The notes: a model not told the origin generated them from the sequence alone. DNA of 64,000 bases from Sulfotelmatobacter sp963788225 (GCA_963788225.1 CAWBGI010000003.1:1-64000), one strand, 5' to 3'; positions 43,804 to 53,669 are shown, counted from the first letter of the stretch. Numbers and translations: made by a program.

Positions 43804-44298
43804 TCACTCCTCTTCTTCATAAATAGTTTTCAGGCGGACGACTTCCAATTCCTTGACGCCCGTGGGGGTCTGTACCTTAACTTCGTCACCCACTTTGCGG
43901 CCCAAAAGCGCCTTGCCGATGGGGGATGTAGTGGAAATCAGACCCTTGGCGGCGTCGGATTCCTCAGTAGTTACAAGCTTGTATTCAATTTTCACGGACT
44001 TCTTTGTATCCAGTACCCAAACGCGCGAGCCATATCCGGCGCTGTCTCGCGAGAGGTTGCTCATGTTCAGCATGGAGATATCGCCCATGCGCTTTCTCAA
44101 TTGTCCCATGCGGGCGTTCAGATATGCCTGTCGCTCCTTGGCGTATTTGTATTCGGCATTCTCGGAAAGGTCGCCGTGTGCCCGGGCCTTGGCAATCTCC
44201 TTGGGGAGATCGTTGACCAGTTCGGATTCGACCGCGCGGATTTCCAGTTCGATCTTTTGCTTGATTTTTGCGAGAGGATCGTTAGGTTGTTCGCCCAT
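43804..44298 (-). CDS. greA: Transcription elongation factor GreA
   Basis: 164 residues. N-terminal antiparallel coiled coil (LPKEIAKARAHGDLSENAEYKYAKERQAYL, with the characteristic GDLSENAEY tip and catalytic acidic pair region), then the FKBP-like C-terminal domain (EYKLVTTEESDAAKGLISTTSPIGKALLGRKVGDEVKVQTPTG). It rescues backtracked RNA polymerase by stimulating transcript cleavage. Length and motifs are ordinary. Confidence 0.96.
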   Translation of the reverse strand: MGEQPNDPLAKIKQKIELEIRAVESELVNDLPKEIAKARAHGDLSENAEYKYAKERQAYLNARMGQLRKRMGDISMLNMSNLSRDSAGYGSRVWVLDTKKSVKIEYKLVTTEESDAAKGLISTTSPIGKALLGRKVGDEVKVQTPTGVKELEVVRLKTIYEEEE

Positions 44299-44645
44299 GG
44301 CAATCTTCCTGATCGTTTATCTTGGACTTCACTTCTGCGCGATTGGAGTAAAGCTCGGATGGGCCGCGGTGTTTGCGGACGTCCTCAAGATAAAACAACA
44401 TTTGTAATTGGGGAAATCGCGCGGATTCCCACTACTGCGTAAACCGTAATTCTATCACAACATGGCGTCGGCTTCGGGTCTGAGGAAATCCTCGCGACAC
44501 GATGCGCCGTGAGATGTTCTTCGCCTGCGATGCGGTTCCGTCGCGCAATCCGCTGAGGGCAGGCCGGATGGAGGCGAGGGAAGGGCCATCAATAGAATCA
44601 AGGGCTGCCCCCCCAGCCCAAGAATGACGCAGAAGGCTTGGGAAT
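44299..44645. other. 347-base gap upstream of greA
   Basis: Contains the presumed greA promoter on the minus strand (a TAGAAT at about 44448-44453 could be a -10 box). I see no conserved frame or structured RNA. A G/C-run (CCCCCC at about 44608) is the only local oddity. Confidence 0.35.
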
Positions 44646-45143
44646 TCATTGAACTGGAAGCGTGACCGTCGAAGTTTTCGTGTGGCCTCCGGCATCCTCA
44701 GCCGTAAGAGTGTAGGTTGTGGTCTTCTTGGGTGATATGTCCACGCAGCGGTTAAGCGAGGGCCACACGTTGCCGGCCGGCGGGTCCAGGCGCACCGCTT
44801 TGGTATTCGAAACGCTGTAACACAATTCAGCCACTTCTCCACGACGGATGGCCGCGGGGCTGACGTAGAAATTCAGTATTTCAAAATTGCTCCCGCCGAG
44901 AGATTCAAAATCGCGCTGCGCATTCGCTCGCTCCTGGGCTTTTTTCAGCTCATCCCTGCGCGCGAAGTCGCGGTCTTCCTGCCAGCGCACGAGGAATACC
45001 CCTCCCACATAGATCAGGCCAAGCACGAGTAGCGCGGTTGTGTACAGCAAAGGGTTGCGAAAGACGCTGCGGAGCAGGCTTTCCTTGCCTGTTGATTTCG
45101 ATGTGGAGATCGGGGACCCGGCGTTTTTGGAATCAAAGAGCAT
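44646..45143 (-). CDS. Membrane-anchored protein with an Ig-like extracytoplasmic domain
   Basis: 165 residues. A Ser/Lys-rich cytoplasmic head of about 33 residues, one transmembrane helix (LLYTTALLVLGLIYVGGVFLV), a short coiled-coil-like segment (REELKKAQERANAQRDF type) and a C-terminal beta domain with KAVRLDPPAGNVW, KTTTYTLTAEDAGGHTKTSTVTL, which looks like a bacterial Ig-like fold often used for adhesion or assembly. Not recognised as a named family. Between msrQ and greA on the minus strand. Confidence 0.55.
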   Translation of the reverse strand: MLFDSKNAGSPISTSKSTGKESLLRSVFRNPLLYTTALLVLGLIYVGGVFLVRWQEDRDFARRDELKKAQERANAQRDFESLGGSNFEILNFYVSPAAIRRGEVAELCYSVSNTKAVRLDPPAGNVWPSLNRCVDISPKKTTTYTLTAEDAGGHTKTSTVTLPVQ

Positions 45144-45301
45144 GTAAGTCCGTCAGGTAATATTTTCTCATGAATATCGAAGTGGATAGAAAAGACAGAA
45201 GCGAAAACATCAAAGCAGGTGTGCAGCCCTTCGTGCCCCAGGGCAAACAATCAGCGCCGCTGCGGTGCATTACGCGGTCAACGGACAATATCTTGCAGCG
45301 A

Positions 45302-45952
45302 TCAGGCGGTTTCCGCGGTGGTTGGTTCCGTGGCGGCCACGCCGCGGGTGTCAGGCTGTCTGCGACTCAGGAGCCATGCGACCACTCGATAGAGAAGCAG
45401 GATGCTCACAAGCACAGCGTATTGCAGAGGCTTGCGCTCGTCGGACTTGACCAGCCAGGCATAGTGGATCACGCCGGCGATGGCGCTCACATAAATCGCT
45501 CGGTGCAACCACTGCCAGCGCTTTCCACCCAGGCGGCGAATCCATCCGCGCGTGGAGGTGATGGCCAGGGGAATCATCAGGACAAATCCTAGGAATCCAA
45601 CGGTGATGTATTTTCGCTTGGCCACGTCAAGCCACATGCCGTGCAAATCAAAGGACTGGTCCAGCCAAATGTAAGTGGTGAAGTGGAGGCAAATATAGAA
45701 AAACGCGAACAGGCCCAGCATGCGGCGATAGCGGATGAGTGCAGGCAACCCTAAAAGTTTTCGCGCGGGGGTTACAGCGAGAGTGATAATCAAAAAGCGC
45801 AGCGTCCAATCGCCTGTGGAGTGCTGAATGAATTCAACCGGGTTGGCGCCGAGCCCATCGTGAAACCCGGCCCAAACCAGCAGGCCGGCGGGCATCAGGC
45901 ACAGGAAGAAGACAGGAATCTTCATCCACTTGTTGGACAGAATTGAGTTCAT
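45302..45952 (-). CDS. msrQ: Heme-binding membrane subunit of methionine sulfoxide reductase
   Basis: 216 residues with about six membrane helices (YedZ/MsrQ). Conserved pieces: TGDWTLRFLIITLAVTPARKLLG, RRMLGLFAFFYICLHFTTYI with a candidate heme His, and WQWLHRAIYVSAIAGVIHYAWLVK with two further His. It carries electrons from the quinone pool to MsrP for repair of oxidised periplasmic proteins. Starts 24 bases after the msrP stop, the usual msrPQ arrangement. Confidence 0.92.
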   Translation of the reverse strand: MNSILSNKWMKIPVFFLCLMPAGLLVWAGFHDGLGANPVEFIQHSTGDWTLRFLIITLAVTPARKLLGLPALIRYRRMLGLFAFFYICLHFTTYIWLDQSFDLHGMWLDVAKRKYITVGFLGFVLMIPLAITSTRGWIRRLGGKRWQWLHRAIYVSAIAGVIHYAWLVKSDERKPLQYAVLVSILLLYRVVAWLLSRRQPDTRGVAATEPTTAETA

Positions 45953-45976
45953 TTCGAGGCCCGCGAAGATCTACCT

Positions 45977-46939
45977 TCAGTAATATTTATTCAAGTCCAT
46001 TCCGTTGTAGAGGCTGGCGACCTGGTCGCCATAACCGTTAAACATGAGCGTCGGGCGCATCAGGAATTCACCCAAGCGGCGCTCCTTGGCCTGGCTCCAG
46101 CGTGGATGGTCGTGATTTGGATTAACGTTGGAATAAAAACCGTATTCGTTCGGGGCAGCGTTGTTCCAGGCTGTTTCCGGCTGGCTTTTCACGAAGCGGA
46201 TTTTCACCAGGGACTTGATGCTCTTGAATCCATATTTCCAGGGGACGGTCAGCCGCACCGGTGCGCCATTCGGATTCGGGAGGGTTTCACCATACATGCC
46301 AACGGTAAGCATGGTGAGAGGGTTCATGGCTTCATCGAGCCGCAAACCTTCCAGGTAAGGGAAATCAATACCGGTGCCGCGAGCCCAGGGCATTTGCTGT
46401 TTATCATACAGAGTTTGGAAGGCCACAAATTTGGCTTTTGAAGTTGGCTTGACGGCGTCGATGAGCGCGCTGAATGAAAAACCGATCCAAGGCACGACGA
46501 TGGACCAGCGCTCCACGCAGCGATGGCGGTAAATTCTCTCCTCGAGCGGAGCCAGTTTCATAATCTCGTCGATGCTGAATGTGCGGGGCTTGTCGATTTC
46601 GCCTTCCACGGAAACGCTCCAGGGCGAAGTGCGAAAATTCCCGGAATTCCTGGCGGGATCGCCTTTGTCGGAGCCAAATTCGTAAAAATTGTTGTAGTGC
46701 GTCGCATCGTTGTAGGTATTCTCTTTTTCCGATGTGCTGAAAGGGCTCTTGCTGGCCACGTTGAGTTTTGTGTTGGCGAGCACGCTCTGCGAGGGCGAAA
46801 TCAGGTTCCACAAGCTGCGCCCGGCAATCAGCGCCCCTCCGGCTATCGCGGCTTCCGCAAGAAACTTGCGCCGGTTCAGGTAAAGGCCCTTGGGCGTAAT
46901 GTCGGAATACTTTAGATCTTGCGCTTTCTTAATCAGCAT
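45977..46939 (-). CDS. msrP: Periplasmic molybdopterin methionine sulfoxide reductase
   Basis: 320 residues, sulfite-oxidase-fold catalytic subunit (YedY/MsrP). Twin-arginine signal NRRKFLAEAAIAGGALIAG with Arg23-Arg24. The Mo-ligand Cys141 lies in YRHRCVERWSIVVPWIGF. Other landmarks: NNFYEFGSDKGDPA, QMPWARGTGIDFPYLEGLRLDEAM and NGAPVRLTVPWKYGFKSIKS. It reduces protein-bound methionine sulfoxide in the periplasm, with msrQ as electron donor. First gene of the msrPQ pair. Confidence 0.95.
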   Translation of the reverse strand: MLIKKAQDLKYSDITPKGLYLNRRKFLAEAAIAGGALIAGRSLWNLISPSQSVLANTKLNVASKSPFSTSEKENTYNDATHYNNFYEFGSDKGDPARNSGNFRTSPWSVSVEGEIDKPRTFSIDEIMKLAPLEERIYRHRCVERWSIVVPWIGFSFSALIDAVKPTSKAKFVAFQTLYDKQQMPWARGTGIDFPYLEGLRLDEAMNPLTMLTVGMYGETLPNPNGAPVRLTVPWKYGFKSIKSLVKIRFVKSQPETAWNNAAPNEYGFYSNVNPNHDHPRWSQAKERRLGEFLMRPTLMFNGYGDQVASLYNGMDLNKYY

Positions 46940-47047
46940 CGAATCGCCTCGCGCCCTCTGTATTTTAGTACGCGCTCCTCACTAAGATTGGATGGGGTCC
47001 TGCCACATTAGATGCAATCTTAAGCCTTCTAATTGCCCGAAACCCCG

Positions 47048-49000
47048 CTATTTCTGGGACGGTGTGGCGGTCAGCGGGCGCAGGATGGCACTCAGCAAAT
47101 CGGGCTGGACCTCATCCCGCACCAGGTGCGGATATCGCTCGCCGCCTTTGTAGGTGACGCGATAAGTTTTCGTGTAGCCGTCATTATCGGCAAGCAGCTC
47201 AATGGAGGCGGTGCGGTCTTTTGTTTTGCTCACAAGGTCATGGAGCTGATCCACCGACCAGGCCTTGCCATTAATGGAGAGTAGCTTCATTCCGGGTGCG
47301 AGGCCTGAATCAGCCGCGGGCATGCCCGGAATCACATCGAGTACGCCGCCGTCGGCTTTCAGGCTCATGCCCAACGAATAAGTGAAATTGATTGTGCCAT
47401 CGGTGTGTTCCTCGGCTTGTATGTGTGTATTGGTTGAGTCGTTGTATTCGAGCTTCCACCCAGCGCCCGTGATGCCGCCGAGCGGGGCGCGCGGGCCGAT
47501 GTAATCCAGGCGATCGCGGAAGAATTTGGCCCAGTCGTAGGGAGAGATGGCATTCATTGCTGTGACCACGTCTTCAAATGCATAGGGCACCAGCTTTGGG
47601 CCGGTGCTGGGGGCGCCGTGGAAGCTGCGGCAAAAATCATCGAGCGATTTCTTTCCGCCGGATTGCCTGCGGATGATGGTGTCGGCTTCCAGCCAGATGA
47701 GCCAACTCTCATCGTAGAAATCGACGTTTCGACGGTAAGAAAACCAGGCCTTGCCGGTGATCAGGTAGAGCGTTTGCGCTGCGGTCGCAGTGTCCTGAAG
47801 AGGACGCCAGTTGCGGCCGGACTGATAATCGAGATAGGCGGCGGTTGCGGCGAGCGCTTCGCGGTAAGCGTCTTCGGTGCGAGTGCCCGCGCGCGCGGAA
47901 AGGGTTTCGCCGATGTATTGCGTAAGCCCTTCGTAGACCCAAAGCAAATCACCCTTCATGGGCACGTCAAAGTTCGGAGTGGCCAGTCCCGCCGGGCGGC
48001 GGTATTTTCCATTCCACGAGTGCGTGAATTCGTGGGGGAGCAGGTCGGCGTACATCTCGCGCAAGTCGCCATCGAGAAGGGTACGCTCGGGAGCGCGGTT
48101 GTCGCTGGACTGGTGATGCTCGAGGCCGTTGGGAAAAAAGTGATCGGTGAGCGAGAGCAGAAAATCATAATGATCGTAGTGGCGCGCGCCGAAAAGCGCT
48201 CCGGCTTCGCGGACCAGCTTGCTGTAGGCCTCGAGTTCGTCGGCAGGAATGTCCACGGAAGCTGCAGAGTCGCCGGCCAAGTCCAGAAAGTGTGGGGGTT
48301 TCACGTCCGTGGCCAGCGGGATTTGACGGAAAAATGCACCGGCAAGCACCGGGGAATCAACGAGAGTTGTGAGCGAGACGGGGCCGAATTGAATTGCGTC
48401 GCCTTGCTGCCTCGCGTCGGGTAGCGCGGTGCCGAATTTCCATGCCGCAGGCAAGCGCAGCCGCGGGACGTAGGTGAGGTCATCGGACTTGCTGCCGGAA
48501 GGGTAAAGGAGCACATCGTTCCATTCGAGGATGCTCACCTGGGAAGTTGCGGAAGGCCCCGCGGAATAACCGATGCCATCCACGGGGTTCAAGTAATCGA
48601 GGTTGGCTTCCACGGCAGTCGCCCCCGCGGGCACATTCATGTGAAATGCGAACATTTCAACGGGATCACGGTCCCACGCGAGGGTTTGGCCATTGGCGGT
48701 GAATTTCAATCCGGCGACGTCGGAGATAGGGCCGTCGGGCATATGCTCGCCGGGGATCCATTTCGGATAGAGGAGCGTTAGGGGGCCGGGCGTGGCGGGT
48801 ATCACCATGTGGGCGTGAAAAATGTGCCGCGGCGCTTCGCTTAAATCCACGCTGATCTGAATTGGCGCGCGGCTGCTCTGCGCGGCGACGTCAGCAGGGA
48901 GGCTGGTGCGGGGCGCAGCCAGGATAGTGAGTGCCGCGATGGCCGTGCAGACTCCAAACCATCGGATTCTGCTACTGGAAGCATTCGGAGAACGTCCCAC
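47048..49000 (-). CDS. M61-family metallopeptidase with PDZ domain
   Basis: 650 residues. N-terminal signal-like segment (WFGVCTAIAALTILAAP). M61 N-terminal beta domain (RHIFHAHMVIPATPGPLTLLYPKWIPGEHMPDGPI region), then the zinc motif LLPHEFTHSWNGK (HExxH) with the third ligand Glu in WVYEGLTQYIGE. A PDZ domain follows near 535-620 (GVLDVIPGMPAADSGLAPGMKLLSINGKAW). Glycyl-aminopeptidase-like activity is known for the family; the substrate here is unknown. Convergent with the intergenic end of msrP and divergent from the MltB-like gene. Confidence 0.9.
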   Translation of the reverse strand: MGRSPNASSSRIRWFGVCTAIAALTILAAPRTSLPADVAAQSSRAPIQISVDLSEAPRHIFHAHMVIPATPGPLTLLYPKWIPGEHMPDGPISDVAGLKFTANGQTLAWDRDPVEMFAFHMNVPAGATAVEANLDYLNPVDGIGYSAGPSATSQVSILEWNDVLLYPSGSKSDDLTYVPRLRLPAAWKFGTALPDARQQGDAIQFGPVSLTTLVDSPVLAGAFFRQIPLATDVKPPHFLDLAGDSAASVDIPADELEAYSKLVREAGALFGARHYDHYDFLLSLTDHFFPNGLEHHQSSDNRAPERTLLDGDLREMYADLLPHEFTHSWNGKYRRPAGLATPNFDVPMKGDLLWVYEGLTQYIGETLSARAGTRTEDAYREALAATAAYLDYQSGRNWRPLQDTATAAQTLYLITGKAWFSYRRNVDFYDESWLIWLEADTIIRRQSGGKKSLDDFCRSFHGAPSTGPKLVPYAFEDVVTAMNAISPYDWAKFFRDRLDYIGPRAPLGGITGAGWKLEYNDSTNTHIQAEEHTDGTINFTYSLGMSLKADGGVLDVIPGMPAADSGLAPGMKLLSINGKAWSVDQLHDLVSKTKDRTASIELLADNDGYTKTYRVTYKGGERYPHLVRDEVQPDLLSAILRPLTATPSQK

Positions 49001-49311
49001 AACTCACCTCGTCACTCATAAAGTGGTATCGAGCTACCAGAATCGTGATTAGTGCATCTGAAAATATCCAGGGACAGATTCTATCTGAACCCCCGGCGCG
49101 GGCCTATCGAAAGCTTCCCAGAAAGGGCGGAAAAAAATCTTGCAAAGATAGCCCAGCCTGAGATAGGAATCATGGGCGCGGAAGGCCCGATTCTTTGAAG
49201 TACCACCGGCGAGTAGGAATACAGGACTGGTACTCCCAAGATTTAAGTACCGGCGAATACCAACTGGAGCACCATCGCTCAGGCAGACCCCGCAGCCGAT
49301 AATCGCAGGCT
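49001..49311. other. 311-base divergent gap with palindrome
   Basis: Separates the M61 gene and the MltB-like gene. It contains GGTACT/AGTACC inverted arms at 49229-49251 within a partly repeated GTACC-rich stretch (49196-49262). No gene or RNA is seen. Confidence 0.4.
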
Positions 49312-50271
49312 ATGTCACCCTCTTATAGAATTTCGCTGAAGAGTGCAGTGGTTTTCGCGTTGGCCATGACCTGGCCCGGGTCAATTAGCGCGCAGAAGTC
49401 CTTTGCCCCGGTGGTGGTTAGGGTCGCCTCTAAAGAGGATCTGCGCAAGGATGATCTGCAAAGCCGCCTCTGCAAAGAGAAGGAACTCGACTGCGGTTAT
49501 GTGACGGCATTATTCCGGGATCCGCGCCTGGAAATTTACACCCCTCCTCCGCCGGCGGCGGAACAGCCCAAGTCAAGCGGCGGCGCCAAGGAGCACGAAA
49601 GAAATCCGTATTTGACGAAGCGATTTGGCCTTCTGAGTGAGGAGTCATTGGAGCGGTGCAGGACGTTTATCGGCGCGCACGAGACGGCGCTGGAATTGGC
49701 CTATGAAAAATATAGAGTGCCCAAAGAGATTATTTGCGGGCACCTGCGTATAGAAACCGATTTTGGAATTCCGACCAAGCTCAGTCCGAACCCATTCGGC
49801 AAGCGGCCGGCAATCAATCAACTCGTTTCCCTGTATGTGCGCAATCCCAGTGGACGGGATCAGGGGAAGAAATTCGCGCGCAGGCAGGAATTCGCGTTTA
49901 CGGAATTGAGCAAGCTCATCGCCGCCGCCAAGACGAATACATGGGATCTATTTGCAATCCCCGGGTCCCCGACGGGCGCCATTGGTTTGGTGCAATTTGA
50001 GCCTTCTTCATTTTCCTTAGGTGTGGCCGCGAAAGGAAATGGCCGGATTGATCTGTTTGATCCCGACGACGCGGTATTGAGCCTGGCGCATTATCTTATG
50101 ACTCGCGGTTTTGACAGCAATCCGGAACACCAGAAGCGCGCCGTTTATGCCTATTACGGCGGCCACTACGATCGCGATCCAAGAAAGTACTACATGAAAG
50201 CCGTGCTGACCTACGCCAACGAAATTCGCAACTATCTGAAAGAGCACCCCGTGGAGAACGCCAACATGTAA
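49312..50271 (+). CDS. MltB-like lytic murein transglycosylase
   Basis: 319 residues. Signal peptide MSPSYRISLKSAVVFALAMTWPGSISAQ. GH103/MltB-type features: YEKYRVPKEIICGHLRIETDFG with the catalytic Glu, GSPTGAIGLVQFEPSSF and LFDPDDAVLSLAHYLMTRGF, YAYYGGHYDRDPRKYYMKAVL. It cleaves peptidoglycan glycan strands, giving 1,6-anhydro ends. A proline-rich insertion (YTPPPPPAAEQP) precedes the domain. No lipobox is seen, so it is probably soluble and periplasmic. Confidence 0.85.
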   Translation: MSPSYRISLKSAVVFALAMTWPGSISAQKSFAPVVVRVASKEDLRKDDLQSRLCKEKELDCGYVTALFRDPRLEIYTPPPPAAEQPKSSGGAKEHERNPYLTKRFGLLSEESLERCRTFIGAHETALELAYEKYRVPKEIICGHLRIETDFGIPTKLSPNPFGKRPAINQLVSLYVRNPSGRDQGKKFARRQEFAFTELSKLIAAAKTNTWDLFAIPGSPTGAIGLVQFEPSSFSLGVAAKGNGRIDLFDPDDAVLSLAHYLMTRGFDSNPEHQKRAVYAYYGGHYDRDPRKYYMKAVLTYANEIRNYLKEHPVENANM

Positions 50272-50373
50272 CAGTGGAGTCGACCCTCATTCGCATGGAT
50301 ATTTTGTAAGGGCATCAAGCGCTAACCTAACGGCGAAAGCGCCGCCCGGCTCGGGCGGGCTGCGAAAAGGGAC

Positions 50374-51567
50374 TCAGGGTTGGGTTCGCCAGCTTTGCGG
50401 GAATTCGACGTACGAGGAATCGAGCGCGTCAATGGATGGGCATCCGAGGAGTCTGAGGGTTCTTTCCACGTCGGCGCGAAGAATTTCCAACGCGCGCATG
50501 ATTCCGGGGTATCCCGCGGCGGCCATTCCGTAAGCGTAGGCGCGCCCGACCAGGACAGCGCGCGCACCCAAACAGATCGCTTTCACGATGTCGCTGCCTC
50601 GTCGGATGCCGCCATCCATCATAACTTCCGTGCGGCCGTTCACTGCCGCGACCACTTCAGGAAGTGCGCGGATTGTCGCGGAAACGGAATCGAGCTGGCG
50701 GCCACCGTGATTGGAGACAACGATTGCGGCGGCGCCTTCATCCACGGCGCGCCTCGCGTCTTCTGCTGTCAGAATTCCCTTTATAACGATGTGGCCCGGC
50801 CAAACCTTTCGGATCCAATTCAGGTCTTCCCAGGTGACGGCTGCTTTGGCCAAAGCCGCAGCGACATCAATCAGCACCATAGGCCCTTCGCCCGGCACGA
50901 CGATGTTTTCGAGCTTGGGCGTGCCTCCATCGGCGAGGAAACCCGCGAGCCAGCGGGGATGAGCAAGAATTTCGGGAAGGTAGGGAAACTTCGCAAATAT
51001 CGAGCTACCGAGAAGTTCCTTCATTCCATTACGGAGATCGCGCTCGCGCATGCCGGCCACGGCGGTGTCAACAGTGATGACCAGCGCGGAAAATCCTGCG
51101 CGGCGGGCGCGTTCAATGCCGGCCTCGCCAGCGGCGCGCCCTCCCAAAAGATATAACTGATACCAAGCGGGGCCGGTCGTCGCGGCTTTGACGTCTTCCA
51201 ATTTATAGCCGGACATTGTGGAGAGGATGTAGCCTGCGCCATTTTCGCCTGCGGCCCGAGCCGCCGCGACCTCGCCGCCGGGGTGCATCATGCGGCTGTA
51301 ACCGATAGGGGCCAGCAGCCCGGGAAACAAGAGATCCTGACCGAGTACTCGCACCCCGAGATTACATTCTTTGAAGGCCACAGCGTTGCGGGGGCGGAAA
51401 ATAATGTCATTGAAAGCGCGGGGATTCTCTCGCAGCGTAACTTCGTCTTCCGCGCCTCCGTCCAGGTAGTCAAAGACGGCGCGCGGCAGGCGGCGCTGAG
51501 CGAGTCGGCGCAGGTCTGCGATATTCACAACTCGAGGAGGCGCGAGAGCCCTGAGGATGGGAGCCAT
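50374..51567 (-). CDS. FMN-dependent 2-hydroxyacid dehydrogenase/oxidase
   Basis: 397 residues, glycolate oxidase/lactate dehydrogenase family. N-terminal FDYLDGGAEDEVTLRENPRAFNDI, FMN-domain LLAPIGYSRMMHPGGEVAAARAA, the Lys in HIVIKGILTAEDA, and the catalytic His with Arg in VSNHGGRQLDS. C-terminal DGGIRRGSDIVKAICLGARAVLVGR binds the FMN phosphate. Substrates of the family are glycolate, lactate, mandelate or long-chain hydroxyacids, not separable here. Confidence 0.93.
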   Translation of the reverse strand: MAPILRALAPPRVVNIADLRRLAQRRLPRAVFDYLDGGAEDEVTLRENPRAFNDIIFRPRNAVAFKECNLGVRVLGQDLLFPGLLAPIGYSRMMHPGGEVAAARAAGENGAGYILSTMSGYKLEDVKAATTGPAWYQLYLLGGRAAGEAGIERARRAGFSALVITVDTAVAGMRERDLRNGMKELLGSSIFAKFPYLPEILAHPRWLAGFLADGGTPKLENIVVPGEGPMVLIDVAAALAKAAVTWEDLNWIRKVWPGHIVIKGILTAEDARRAVDEGAAAIVVSNHGGRQLDSVSATIRALPEVVAAVNGRTEVMMDGGIRRGSDIVKAICLGARAVLVGRAYAYGMAAAGYPGIMRALEILRADVERTLRLLGCPSIDALDSSYVEFPQSWRTQP

Positions 51568-51944
51568 GGCGGGTACTATATGCAGGGAAGGCGCATTGCA
51601 TCAATGGCTGAGTGCCTCGACTTTGGCCGTAATCTCGATGAGCCTTCTTGATCTTGAATGTCCCGTCGCACCAATCCGCGGAGGGAGGCGATTCCCATGA
51701 TTGCAGGAATGCGAATTTACAAGACATGATTGGGCTCTCGCCCGAAATTCTTCGAGATATTTCGCCGCAAGTAAATCCCGGTTCACGCCGAAATCGGAAT
51801 GAAAATACCGGGACCGTTGCTCTTCGAAAAGAATCCCGACCCATTCTTGCTGATGCACAGTCTTTCAAATCTCGAGTAGCGCTAGCCTAATCAGCACTGG
51901 GTTTGGGTTGCTCTTGCAGGTTCCTTACCCCACCCGGTGCCTTG
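51568..51944. other. 377-base gap without a supported gene
   Basis: Between two leftward genes. No conserved frame or RNA is seen; the left end should hold the promoter for the FMN dehydrogenase. Confidence 0.3.
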
Positions 51945-53192
51945 CTACCGTTTTGGCATGGCGGACGAACGTGCCCGGAAAAACTCAGTCAAGGTATAGC
52001 CGGCAGGTAACAGCATCGTCCAATAGATTGGGTAAACGTAACGCGGATCGCCTGGCACGAGATAGTAGATCACAGGATAAAGGACCCAAGTTACACCGAT
52101 CAGCAAGCCGATGGTCCGGCGCGATCGCCACAAGAGTGCAAGTCCGACGAATGCCAGCGGAGTAATGCACCAGACCATGGGCATCTCCCATCTTCGTTGA
52201 AGGGTCGGAAACCAAAATTGTCGGACTCGCTGAATTGTCAGCCTGGCGAAGGTTTTTCTATTCTCCTGAATCCAATTCAGAGCTTCATACAAACTTGCTT
52301 GATCAAATCTATATTCGCCCATAGAGGCCACCCGCTTCGCAACCGATGGATTGGAATTTGGATGTAGTGAGTGATGACACCCTGACGCGATGTTTTGTGC
52401 GAGCGTCGCACCGGCACAAGGATTGTTACCGAGGGCGAGTTCCAGCCCGAGGTTGTCGCGCACAAAAATGAATGCGCCGAACCGCACGTAGTTCCGCGCA
52501 ATCCAGGGAGCGACCACGAGCATCGCAACTCCAAATAGGACCGCCAGACTCTTGAGAGGATCGCGGCCTTTTTGAGCGCGCGCGACAATGATCAGGGGCC
52601 ACGCGAAAAGCAACAGAACTGCCACCGGATTCGTGAGTACGATAACCCCCCAAATTGCTCCGAGCAGCGCTGCTCCGCTTACGGTCATCCAAGTGGAAGT
52701 GTGATACGTCAGAACCACAGCCGCCAATAACAACGATCCAACAAAATAGGACTCCCATCGGGTGTCAATGTTGGCGTGCATCGAAATCACCCCAAGCACG
52801 GCCGCGGCGGTGCCTGGACCGGCGCCAAGACCAACTCGGGATGTCAACCAGGGAAGCATCGCCATCTGTCCGGCGAGCAGAGCTAACGTCAGCACCCAAA
52901 GAATCAATAGACACGCGTATCCGGTTCCAAACGCTTTCAGGAAGAGCGCGAACACGAAGGGATACATGGGCGCCACATGCGCTGTTGACCCTGTGTCCCC
53001 GGCGGCAAATGGGTTAGCGAAAGTGCCATGCTCGGCAAGCGAACGGGCAACGTTCACCGTCTCCGCGCCGTTGGGAATGTTTGTGTCTTGCAAACGCGCA
53101 TCGGGGTGGATCGCCAACGCGAAAAAGCTCAGCGCGAAGACAACCACACAGGTGTGCCGCAGCCGCCAGTCAGTGTTGGCCAAAATTCTCAC
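51945..53192 (-). CDS. Polytopic membrane glycosyltransferase, GT39/ArnT-like
   Basis: 415 residues with about nine or ten hydrophobic segments and an early luminal loop (DTNIPNGAETVNVARSLAEHGTFANPF) of the type seen in dolichyl/undecaprenyl-phosphate-sugar transferases. DTRWESYF, PWIARNYVRFGAFIFVRDN and DPRYVYPIYWTML are further family-like points. Such enzymes use lipid-linked sugars for modification of surface polymers or proteins. Donor and acceptor unknown. Convergent with nothing on its left; the kynurenine operon is divergent to its right. Confidence 0.75.
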   Translation of the reverse strand: MRILANTDWRLRHTCVVVFALSFFALAIHPDARLQDTNIPNGAETVNVARSLAEHGTFANPFAAGDTGSTAHVAPMYPFVFALFLKAFGTGYACLLILWVLTLALLAGQMAMLPWLTSRVGLGAGPGTAAAVLGVISMHANIDTRWESYFVGSLLLAAVVLTYHTSTWMTVSGAALLGAIWGVIVLTNPVAVLLLFAWPLIIVARAQKGRDPLKSLAVLFGVAMLVVAPWIARNYVRFGAFIFVRDNLGLELALGNNPCAGATLAQNIASGCHHSLHPNSNPSVAKRVASMGEYRFDQASLYEALNWIQENRKTFARLTIQRVRQFWFPTLQRRWEMPMVWCITPLAFVGLALLWRSRRTIGLLIGVTWVLYPVIYYLVPGDPRYVYPIYWTMLLPAGYTLTEFFRARSSAMPKR

Positions 53193-53669
53193 GCCGCCTC
53201 TGATTTACGCACTTAGCGTCTCATATAGTCATCGACTTGAGGAATATATGGGCAGCTTTGCACCATCCGATTCGTGACGGGCCCAAGTAAATGACTGAGC
53301 GATCCGAGAGATTGGGGTGAGTGGATTTGAACCAGATGCCGGCGCGAGTTGAAATCTATGGATTCTTATTGATCCTAAGTGATTCCTGACGACTGCTTTG
53401 CGACTTGCTTGTTGAAGTCTGTTGAACGTAGCTGAAGTTGGGGGATTTCTCAGCTACAAAATTATCTGCAGTCTCTCACGGGCGAATTTCCCCATCCGTA
53501 TTGCATTTTGGCCTATGACAGGAATCGAACGAACAAGGCAGCAGGTTGCTGTCTCTATGAGGATGGTGAATTCGCTCTAGTTGAGTATGGTATCGTTGTG
53601 CTCGCTTCTGGATATGCCGATTCAATACCGCCCAGATTTCAACAGGAGCAACTAAGTGAGCGGCCACCC
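53193..53669. other. 477-base gap upstream of the kynurenine operon
   Basis: Holds the promoters of the membrane glycosyltransferase and of the kynurenine operon. A GGTTCAAATCC on the minus strand at about 53322-53332 recalls a tRNA T-loop but has no tRNA around it. An upstream extension of the aldehyde dehydrogenase frame (to 53508) shows no family sequence. Confidence 0.4.

Noticed and set aside
53309..53350. tRNA 3' half on the minus strand (GGTTCAAATCC)
   Set aside because: Only three of five T-stem pairs form, no acceptor, D-arm or anticodon arm can be drawn, and no CCA is placed. Chance or a long-decayed fragment.
53508..53669. N-terminal extension of the aldehyde dehydrogenase
   Set aside because: The added residues are unrelated to the family and the normal N-terminus begins at VKVIQNYING.
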